Positions 29,615 through 36,900 of a stretch of 64,000 nucleotides of DNA are shown here, one piece after another (position 1 is the stretch's first letter; every line of letters begins with the position of its first letter). Location of the stretch: contig JAEUJW010000052.1 in NCBI GenBank assembly GCA_016793465.1, positions 62,001 through 126,000 of the forward strand, written 5' to 3'. The notes under the pieces are model-generated. The model made no database searches. It was not told where the DNA came from and saw only the letters and a program-made list of their open reading frames with translations. Origin of the DNA: Myxococcales bacterium. GTDB taxonomy: Bacteria; Myxococcota; Polyangia; Nannocystales; Nannocystaceae. The position numbers were made by a program, and so were the translations under genes.

Positions 29615-30358
29615 TCACCGCCCCGAGAGGAACCCGAGCCGCTGAAACAGCGGCTCGGGCGTGTGGCGGACCACGAACAGGATCGGCCGCCAGTACCACG
29701 GCACGAACGCGACGGCGCGGCGGCGCTCGACGGCCCGGTCGATCGCCGCCGCGGCCCGCGACGGCGTGGTGAACAGCCGGTTCTTCGCGTGCCCGGCCGT
29801 CATCGGCGTGTCGACCGGCCCGAGCTTCAGCGTCGTCACCGTCACCCCCGCGGCGTACAGGCGGCTGCGCAGCCCCTGCAGGTACACGTGCAGCGCCCCC
29901 TTCGCGGCCCCGTAGGTGTAGTTGCGCGGCCGCCCGCGCTCGCCCGCGACCGAGGTGATCACCGCGAGCGTGCCGCCGCGCTGGCGCTCGAGCAGGTTGG
30001 CCAGCGGCACCACGACCGCCAGCACCGACACGAGGTTGACCTCGACGATCCGCGCCGCCTCGGCCACGTCGTGCTCGCTGCGCGCCTGGTCGCCGAGGTC
30101 CCCGTGGGCCACGAGCGCGACGTCCACCGCGCCGCCGAGCGCCGCCACCCCCTCGGCCGCGAGCGCCTCGGCCCGCGCCAGGTCGACGAAGTCGCCGCAC
30201 CCGCTCGTGACCTCGGCGCCCGCGCAGCGCGCGACGACCCCCGCCAGCCGCTCCGCATCGCGGCCGACGAGGTGCAGCCGATCGCCGCGCGCCGCCCAGC
30301 GCACGCACACCTCGGCGGCGATGGCGGAGGTCGCCCCGAACACGATGATGCGCCGCAC
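29615..30358 (-). CDS. SDR-family oxidoreductase, DprE2-like
   Basis: A 247-residue short-chain dehydrogenase. The cofactor loop is VFGATSAIAAEVC, the catalytic serine lies in ITSVAGERGR and the Tyr-Lys pair is in NYTYGAAKGAL. The sequence pattern VAHGDLGDQ and KLGPVDTPMT is shared with decaprenylphosphoryl-ribose 2'-epimerase subunit 2 (DprE2). Without a DprE1 partner here, a role in arabinose donor synthesis is unlikely, and the true substrate is unknown. GTG 30358 has TAGCGT 7 nt upstream. The last codons include a 12-bp perfect hairpin. Confidence 0.8.
   Translation of the reverse strand: MRRIIVFGATSAIAAEVCVRWAARGDRLHLVGRDAERLAGVVARCAGAEVTSGCGDFVDLARAEALAAEGVAALGGAVDVALVAHGDLGDQARSEHDVAEAARIVEVNLVSVLAVVVPLANLLERQRGGTLAVITSVAGERGRPRNYTYGAAKGALHVYLQGLRSRLYAAGVTVTTLKLGPVDTPMTAGHAKNRLFTTPSRAAAAIDRAVERRRAVAFVPWYWRPILFVVRHTPEPLFQRLGFLSGR
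29633..29659. repeat. Perfect 12-bp hairpin at the 3' end of the SDR gene
   Basis: CCCGAGCCGCTG at 29633-29644 and CAGCGGCTCGGG at 29648-29659 are exact reverse complements with a 3-nt AAA loop. The hairpin lies in the last codons of the SDR gene, opposite the end of the small membrane protein gene, so it could terminate or stabilise either transcript. No T tract follows on either strand. Confidence 0.5.
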
Positions 30359-30734
30359 GCCCCGCACGCTAACGCAGCCGGCGGCCCCACGCCACCGCGA
30401 CGGGCCCCGCTCGACCGCGGGCCCCGCGTGCCTCCGCGGCGCGGCGCTCCCCACGAGCCGCGGCGCCGGGCCCGAACGCCGCGGCTCGCGGGCCCCGCGG
30501 GCCTCCGTGGCGCGGCGCTCCCCACGAGCCGCAGCGCCGGGCCGAACGCCGCGGTGCGCCGCCGCTGCCGGCGAACGCCGGCTCCGCCGCGCCGCGCGGC
30601 GCCTGTGAACACGCCGGCGTGCCCCGCCGCTGCCGGCGAACAGCGCCTGTGAACACGCCGGCGTGCCCCGCCGCGTCCGGCGAACGTCGGCTCCGCCGGG
30701 CCGCGCGGCGCCTGTGAACACGCCGGCGTGCGGG
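30359..30734. repeat. GC-rich intergenic repeat block
   Basis: No gene is supported between the SDR gene and the MDR operon. The block holds three copies of GCCTGTGAACACGCCGGCGTG at 30601-30621, 30645-30665 and 30710-30730, each ending in the palindrome CACGCCGGCGTG, with blocks close to GGCGAACGCCGGCTCCGCC between them. A separate pair of near-identical 50-70 bp segments containing CGCTCCCCACGAGCCGC lies at about 30420-30560. The last copy directly abuts the promoter hexamer at 30735. Confidence 0.7.
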
Positions 30735-30750
30735 TACACTGCGCCGCGTG
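30735..30750 (+). promoter_or_regulatory. Leaderless-type -10 hexamer before an upstream mini-ORF
   Basis: TACACT at 30735-30740 is followed by 7 nt and GTG 30748, the usual leaderless geometry in this window. Here, however, the GTG opens an 11-codon ORF rather than the main gene. Confidence 0.5.
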
Positions 30751-30783
30751 CGAACCCCCAGAGATCCGGAGCGCCGGCGATGA
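30748..30783 (+). CDS. Possible 11-codon upstream peptide overlapping the MDR start
   Basis: GTG 30748 begins the peptide MRTPRDPERRR. Its TGA at 30781-30783 overlaps ATG 30780 of the next gene as ATGA. The 7-nt distance from the TACACT hexamer would place the transcription start at this GTG. The peptide is rich in Arg and Pro, residues that can slow ribosomes. The arrangement suggests that translation of the dehydrogenase gene depends on reading the peptide first; coding status is inferred. Confidence 0.4.
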   Translation: MRTPRDPERRR

Positions 30784-31739
30784 AGGCGATGGCGCAGAGG
30801 TCATGGGCCGCCGGCGAGCCGCTGGTGCTCACCGAGCTGCCGACCCCCGAGCCGCGCGCCGACGAGCTCCGCGTGCGCGTCGCGGCCGTCGGCGTCAACC
30901 CCGTCGACTGGAAGATGCGCACGCGCGGCCCGCTGCGGCTGGCCGCGCGGCTCGTCGGTCCGCCGCCGCCGGTCGTGGTCGGCGTCGACTTCGCGGGGAC
31001 CGTCGAGGCCGTCGGCGCCGACGTCGGAGACCTCCGACCCGGCGATCGTGTGGTCGGCGGCACCGACTTCTCGCGCGGCCAGCGGGGCAGCTACGCCGAC
31101 ACCGTGGTCGTGCGCGCCGACCAGGTCGCGCGCCTGCCGGGCGGCTTCGACATGGTCGTGGCCGGCGCCCTGCCGGTCGCCGGCGTCACCGCCTGGCGCA
31201 GCGTCGTCGACGTCGGGCGCCTGCGGGCCGGCCAGCGCGCGCTGATCCTCGGGGCCTCCGGCGGCGTCGGTCAGCTGGCCGTGCAGATCGTCAAGCTGCA
31301 CGGCGGCCACGCGGTCGGCGTGTGCTCGGCCCGCAACATCGAGCTCGTGCGCTCGCTCGGCGCCGACGAGGTCCTCGACTACACGCGGGGCGACGCGCTC
31401 GCCCGGGCCCGCGCCTTCGCCCCCTACCAGCTCGTGTTCGACTGCGTCGGCGGCTACGGCGGGGCCGCCTGCCGGCGCCTGCTCGGGCCCGGCGGGCGCC
31501 ACGTCATGATCGCCGCCGAGGGCGCGCTCGAGACCATGAACATCCTCGTGCCCCCGTTCAGCTCGCGCAGCGTGCTCGGCCGGCCCACCGGCGAACGCCT
31601 GCGCAAGCTCGTCGACGCGGTCGCCGAACGCGGGGTGTCGGTCCGCGTCGCCGCCACCCTGCCGCTGACCGCGGCCGAGGCCGCCCTCGAGCAGTCGCGC
31701 GGCGGACGACTGACCGGCAAGCTCGTGCTGATCCCCTGA
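30780..31739 (+). CDS. NAD(P)-dependent medium-chain dehydrogenase/reductase, quinone-oxidoreductase type
   Basis: A 319-residue zinc-free MDR enzyme. The N-terminal domain contains AVGVNPVDWKMRTRG and VVGVDFAGTVEAVG; the NADP-binding loop is LILGASGGVGQLAVQIVK; the C-terminal part ends GGRLTGKLVLIP as usual for this group. No zinc ligands are seen, consistent with quinone or enone reductases. Its ATG overlaps an upstream 11-codon ORF. A GGAG lies 8 to 10 nt before the ATG, so direct initiation is also possible. Confidence 0.85.
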   Translation: MKAMAQRSWAAGEPLVLTELPTPEPRADELRVRVAAVGVNPVDWKMRTRGPLRLAARLVGPPPPVVVGVDFAGTVEAVGADVGDLRPGDRVVGGTDFSRGQRGSYADTVVVRADQVARLPGGFDMVVAGALPVAGVTAWRSVVDVGRLRAGQRALILGASGGVGQLAVQIVKLHGGHAVGVCSARNIELVRSLGADEVLDYTRGDALARARAFAPYQLVFDCVGGYGGAACRRLLGPGGRHVMIAAEGALETMNILVPPFSSRSVLGRPTGERLRKLVDAVAERGVSVRVAATLPLTAAEAALEQSRGGRLTGKLVLIP

Positions 31740-31802
31740 GGCGTCCGCGCGCTCGCGCGCCCGTGTGACTGTCGCCTCACGCGGGCCCGCCGCGCCGCGG
31801 CG

Positions 31803-31818
31803 TAGAATCTCGCCGATG
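31803..31818 (+). promoter_or_regulatory. Leaderless-type -10 hexamer
   Basis: TAGAAT at 31803-31808 is followed by 7 nt and ATG 31816, supporting both the start choice and a separate transcript for the EAD protein gene. Confidence 0.5.
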
Positions 31819-32265
31819 CCGCAGCCCACCCGCGAGGAGGAGTTCCACGCCCTCCTCACCGACCTGTTCGCGGCCGACGACCTGCGCGCGTTCATCGGCC
31901 TCGGCCCCGAGGGCCACGACATCGCCGCCTCGCTGCCCGCGCCCGCCTCCGCCGCGGAGCTGGCCGCCGCCGCCATCGAGCGGCTGCGCCAGCGCGGCCG
32001 CATCTCCGACAGCTTCGAACGCCTCCTCCAGCGGTTCCCCGCCCGCCGCGCCGACATCTTCCGCGTGGCCGCCCGCTGGTCGAGCGCGTCCGCCGAGCGG
32101 GCCCCCGCCCTCGCGCCCCGCGACCCCGCCGGCCGCGCCCCCTCGCTGCGCCGGGCCGGCGCCGCCGCGGCGGTGCTCGTGCTCGCGGCGACGTCGGCCT
32201 ACCTCGGCGTGGCCGCCTGCCGCAGCCTCACCGCCGGCGCACCTGTCCTCAGGGACAGCCGTTGA
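31816..32265 (+). CDS. Membrane-anchored protein with effector-associated-domain-like N-terminus
   Basis: A 149-residue protein. Residues about 5-90 form a helical domain with the pattern EEFHALLTDLFAADDLRAFI, ELAAAAIERLRQRGRI, FERLLQRFPARRADIFRVA, which resembles the effector-associated domain EAD1 used as an adaptor in bacterial conflict systems. A single membrane segment (about 116-134, AAVLVLAATSAYLGVAAC) follows and only a short tail remains. EADs normally pair a sensor with an effector bearing a like domain; no such partner is in this window. The 3' end of the gene is duplicated downstream. Confidence 0.55.
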   Translation: MPQPTREEEFHALLTDLFAADDLRAFIGLGPEGHDIAASLPAPASAAELAAAAIERLRQRGRISDSFERLLQRFPARRADIFRVAARWSSASAERAPALAPRDPAGRAPSLRRAGAAAAVLVLAATSAYLGVAACRSLTAGAPVLRDSR

Positions 32266-32452
32266 CCCCGCGCTCGCCGCGACCGCCTGCCCCCGGACCA
32301 CCTGTCCTCGGGGACAGCCGTCGACCCCGCCGCCTGCCGCAGCCTCACCGCCGGCGCACCTGTCCTCAGGGACAGCCGTTGACCCCGCGCTCGCCGCGAC
32401 CGCCTGCCCCCCGGACCACCTGTCCTCGGGGACAGCCGTCGACCCCGCCGCT
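32219..32452. repeat. 117-bp direct duplication with CTGTCC/GGACAG palindromes
   Basis: A unit of 117-118 bp beginning near CGCAGCCTCACCGCCGGCGC is present twice, at about 32221-32337 and 32338-32452. Each unit carries two short palindromes CTGTCC-N4-GGACAG, giving four in all at 32243-32258, 32302-32317, 32360-32375 and 32420-32435. The first unit includes the last codons of the EAD protein gene. Related palindromes occur at about 4690 and 20488. Confidence 0.75.
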
Positions 32453-33342
32453 CAGCGCCGCCCCGCCGCGCTCGCCGCGATCCTGTCGGCCAGCCGCGCC
32501 GCCGCCGGGGCCAGCGTCGCCCCGCGGCGCGTCACCAGCTTGTACGTGACCTCGCCGAGCTCGCGGACCCGCCGCGCCACCAGCCCGCGCGGCAGCTTGC
32601 ACGTGCCGTTGATAATGGCCACCCCGAGGCCGAGGCTGGCGAAGTGCAGCATGAGCGGCCAGCCGTCGGCCTCGATCGGCGGGCCCGCGGCGTGCCCGAC
32701 CCCCGCGAGCGCGCGGCCCACGAAGTCGCGGTGGACCTGCCCGGACGGCGCCAGGATCAGCCGCTCGCGCGCCAGGTCGGCGAGCCGCAGCGACCGCCGC
32801 GCGGCCAGCGGGTGGCGGGCCGCCAGCGCCACGCACACCGGCGTGCGCACCAGCTCGCGGCCGACCAGCCCCTCGGGCACGAGGTCCAGCACCGCCACCC
32901 CGAGCTGCGCCGCGCCCTCGCGCACCGCCGCGGCCACGTCGCGCGCCCCGCGGGTCAGCAGCTGCAGCTCGGCCGCGTCCTCGCGGGCGAACGCCGCCAG
33001 CGCGGGCCCCAGCAGGTACAGGTACGAGCCCTCGCCCGCCGCCAGCACCACCGTCTCCCGCGCCGCCTCGCCGTGCAGCTGGCCCGCGAACGCCCGCGCC
33101 CGCGCCAGCGACTCGCGGGCGAACGCCGCCACCCGCTCGCCCGCCGCGGTCAGCCGCAGCGCCCGCCCCTCGCGCTCGTAGAGCGCCGCGCCGACCGCCT
33201 CGCCGAGCCGGCCGACGCGCTCGAACAGCGCCGGCTGCGACAGCCCGACCGCCCGCGCCGCGTGGGTGAAGCTGCGGGCCTCCGCGAAGGCCACGAAGGC
33301 CCGCAGCAGCTCGCCGTCGAGTATCGCCGCCGCCGATGACAT
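32452..33342 (-). CDS. LysR-family transcriptional regulator
   Basis: A 296-residue regulator with an N-terminal winged helix (LLRAFVAFAEARSFTHAARAVGLSQPALFERVGRL) and a periplasmic-binding-protein-like effector domain. In the helix-turn-helix, ALFERVGRLGE replaces the usual A-S-xx-I, giving a small variant of the recognition helix. TAGAAT lies 8 nt before ATG 33342. It diverges from the ferritin-like gene by 67 bp, the classical arrangement for a LysR protein and its target, so control of that gene is the first guess. Confidence 0.87.
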   Translation of the reverse strand: MSSAAAILDGELLRAFVAFAEARSFTHAARAVGLSQPALFERVGRLGEAVGAALYEREGRALRLTAAGERVAAFARESLARARAFAGQLHGEAARETVVLAAGEGSYLYLLGPALAAFAREDAAELQLLTRGARDVAAAVREGAAQLGVAVLDLVPEGLVGRELVRTPVCVALAARHPLAARRSLRLADLARERLILAPSGQVHRDFVGRALAGVGHAAGPPIEADGWPLMLHFASLGLGVAIINGTCKLPRGLVARRVRELGEVTYKLVTRRGATLAPAAARLADRIAASAAGRR

Positions 33343-33409
33343 ATCGGGACATTCTAGTCGACGCCGATAGCCCGCGGCGGCACATTCGCGGCATCGGAGG
33401 TGCACGACC

Positions 33410-33940
33410 ATGAAGACTTCGAACGAGTGGTGGGCCGCCACCAGGGACGACCCGCGGCGCCTGCACGCCTGGCTGCTGGCCCAGTACCGCGGCGAGGTCA
33501 CGGCCGCGGCCCGCATCGAGGCCCTGCGCGACCGCCACGCCCGCCCCGGCGCGCGGGCCCACCGCGTGCTGACCACCATCGCCGCCCAGGAGCGCCGCCA
33601 CGCCGCCTGGGTCGGCGAGCTGCTGCGGGCCCGCGGGCTCGCCGGCGAGATCGTCGGCGAGCCCGAGGCCCGCTACTGGCGGCGCACCCTGCCGGCGATC
33701 GTCGACCTCGCGACCGGCTGCGCGATCGGGGCCCACGCCGAGGCCATGCGGCTCGCGCGGATCGCGGCGATCGCCGGCGACCCCGCGGCGCCGCCCGACA
33801 TCCGGGCCGCGTTCGCCCGCATCCTCCCGCAGGAGCGGTTCCACGAGCGGGCCTTCCGCGGCCTCGCGACCCCGGACAGCCTCGCGGCCACCCGCGACGC
33901 CCACGCGCTCGGCCGCGCGGCCCTCGGGCTCGCGCCCTGA
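33410..33940 (+). CDS. Ferritin-like four-helix protein
   Basis: A 176-residue protein whose four helices carry paired carboxylate/histidine motifs: YRGEVTAAARIE, AAQERRHAAWV, AIGAHAEAMRLARI and ILPQERFHERAF. This E...ExxH...E...ExxH layout is that of ferritin-like di-iron proteins such as rubrerythrin or DUF455-type relatives. It could store iron, remove peroxide or oxidise a small molecule. ATG 33410 starts just after GGAGGTGC, a good ribosome site. It diverges from a LysR gene that probably regulates it. Confidence 0.72.
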   Translation: MKTSNEWWAATRDDPRRLHAWLLAQYRGEVTAAARIEALRDRHARPGARAHRVLTTIAAQERRHAAWVGELLRARGLAGEIVGEPEARYWRRTLPAIVDLATGCAIGAHAEAMRLARIAAIAGDPAAPPDIRAAFARILPQERFHERAFRGLATPDSLAATRDAHALGRAALGLAP

Positions 33941-33987
33941 GACCCACGAGTACGCCCGCGTGGGTTGCGGTAGAGTCGCGTCGTCGG

Positions 33988-36900
33988 ATGGATGACCGCG
34001 ACCCCCCGTTGTGGTCGGAGGTGACGCTCCGGCCCGACTCCGCCGGAGCGCCGACCGCCCGCAGCGGCGAGCCCGACGTCCCCGTCGGCGACATGCCGGG
34101 CCTCATCGGCCGCTTCCGCGTCGACGCCGAGCTCGGCGCCGGCGGCATGGGCGTGGTCTACGCCGCCTACGACCCGGAGCTCGACCGCCGCGTCGCCATC
34201 AAGCTGATGTACGCCGAGCCCGACGACGCCCGCGCGCGCCGCAGCCAGGCGCTGCTGCTGCGCGAGGCCCAGGCCCTCGCCAAGATCTCCCACCCCAACA
34301 TCGTCGCCATCCACGACATCGGCGTGTACGCCGGGCAGGTGTTCGTGGCCATGGAGTACGTCTCGGGCCGCACCCTGCGGCGCTGGCGCGACGACACCCC
34401 GCGCGGCTGGCAGGACATCGTCGCCGTGTTCGTGCAGGCCGGCCGCGGGCTGGTCGCCGCCCACGCCGTCGGCCTCGTGCACCGCGACGTCAAGCCCGAC
34501 AACATCCTCGTCGGCGACGACGGCCGCGTGCGCGTCGCCGACTTCGGCGTGGCCCGCTACAACGCCCCCGACGAGCTCGACGCCGTCACCGAGCAGAGCG
34601 GCGTGCGCCCGCTCGCCACCGTCGCCGGGCGCGGCGCGCTGATCGGCACGCTCCCGTACATGGCCCCCGAGCAGCACGTCAACGACGGCGTCGGCCCGCA
34701 CAGCGACCAGTACAGCTTCTGCGTCGCCCTCTACGAGGCGCTGCACGGCATGCGCCCGTTCCACGGCGACTCGCCCGCGGCGCTCGTGGCCCAGATCCGC
34801 ATCGGCGACCCGCTGCGCTCGCCCGCCCCCCACAAGCACCCCGCGTGGCTCGAGGAGGCGGTGCTCCGCGGCCTGTCCGCGCGGCCCGAGGACCGCTGGC
34901 CGTCGATGCAGGCCCTGCTCGACGTCCTCACCCTCGAGCGCGAGGCCCAGCGGGCCCGCCGGTGGCGCCGGGCCCTGCTCGCCGCGCTCGCGATCAGCGG
35001 CGCCGTGGCCCTGCTGCTCGGCGGCCGCGCCTACCAGGCCTACCGCGCGCGCGCCCTCGCCGAGCAGGCCGCCGCCGAGCGCCTGAAGGTCGTCGCCGCC
35101 GGCATCGACCGCCTGCTCGCCGCCGGCCGCCGCGCCGAGGCGGAGGACGCCCTGCGCGCGTTCGTCGGCGAGCCCGAGCACCGCGCCTCGCGGGCCGCCG
35201 TCGACGCCTGGCTGCTGTGGGCCGACCGCATGGCCGCGGCCGGCGATCGCAAGGCCACCCTCACCGCGGTCGTCGAGGCCTACACCGGGCTCGCCGAGCG
35301 CGACCCCCGCGAGCCCGCGATCTTCCTGCGCATCGCCGAGCTGTTCCGCGAGCGCTGGCAGTTCCACGAGCTGGCGACGCTGGCCCGCCACGCCGGCGAG
35401 CGCTGGCCGCAGGCGGTCGCGACCCCGACGTGGTCGGGGCTGCGGGCCGACGCCGCCGCGGCCCTCCGCGACGTCGACGGCCTGCTCGCCGAGGTCGACG
35501 GCGGCGACGCCGGGCCCGACCACGAGGCCACCGCCCCGCTGCTGCGCGCCCTCAACGCGGTCACGCTCGCCGACGCCGAGGGCTACGGCGCCTACCCGCT
35601 CGACCTCGAGGGCGACGGCCGCATGGAGCTCGCGGTCGGGGCCATCCGCGGCGCCGACCAGTCGATCGTGCTGCACCGCATGGACGCCGGCCTGACGCCG
35701 ATCGGCCCGCTCGGCACCCGCCACAGCCTCGACGGCAGCCAGCTCAACCGCTGGCCGCTGACCCGCGGCCCCGGCGAGCCCGCCCACCTCGTCGGCCACC
35801 GCGACGGCGTCGCCACCCTCTACGAGGTCGCCGTCGACGACCTGAAGCCCGTGCTCGCGTGGGAGGACGACATGCCCACCGCCACCGCCGCCGCCGACCT
35901 CGACGGCGACGGCCGCCGCGAGTTCTACGTCGGCACCGGCTCCTACACCCGCAAGCTCCACCGCATCACCCGCGACGAGGCCGGCGCCTGGCACCGCGCC
36001 CCCGCCCTCAACGCCATCGACGCGGTCCACAGCGACATCAACGCGCTCGCCGCCGGCGACTTCGACGGCGACGGCCGCGACGAACTCGCGGTCGCCCTCG
36101 GCCCCTGGCGCGCCTACGAGGTCCGCGTGCTCGAGGCCGCCAGCCACGGCGGCCTGCAGGTCGGCGCCCGCTGGCGCCTCGGCCACGTGCACGGCCTGAC
36201 CGCGCTGCGCGCCGCCGACGGCGGGACCCTGCTCGCCATCACCAAGGACAACGCCGCCGCGAGCAAGACCGCCTTCCCCCCGAGCAAGCCCCACGGCGAG
36301 CCCCCCGGCCTCTACGTCGTGCGCCGCTTCGGCGACGAGCTGAAGCCCGTGTACCACGCCCCGCTCCCGGTGCCCGCCGGCGCCGCCGGCATCGGCCACG
36401 TGCGCTGGCTCGGCGCCGGCGACCTCGACGGCGACGGCCTCGACGACATCATCGCCCGCTACGAGATGCCGCCCGGCGAGTTCGCCTCGTGCCTGCTGTG
36501 GCGCCAGCTCGCCGACGGCGGCTTCGCCCCCGCGCGCCTCGGCCACGTCGTGCCCGAGGTCGTCGGCGACTTCGACGGCGACCCCGCCGCCGAGCTCCTG
36601 GTCGACCTGCGCGACGCCGACGGCTCGCGCTTCGCCGTGCTCGGCGCCGGCGGCCCCCCGCTCACCGCGGCCCCCGCGTCGCGCGTCACCGCGGCGCCCT
36701 CCGCCGTCGCCGACCCGGTGCTCGCGCGCGCCTGGGCCCGCGCCGAGGACCTCGTCGGCTTCGGCCTCTACAGCGCCGCCGCCGAGGCGCTCGAGCGCCG
36801 CATCCCCCTGGCCCAGACCGAGGCCGACGGCCGCGCCGTCCAGCGCCGCGCCGCCGAGCTGCACAGCGCCGCCGGCGAGCCCGCGCGCGCCGCCGCCGGC

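Noticed and set aside
29615..30358. Arabinan precursor enzyme DprE2
   Set aside because: Sequence pattern is similar, but there is no DprE1 or other arabinogalactan gene nearby, and the organism is not a mycobacterium; kept as DprE2-like SDR only.
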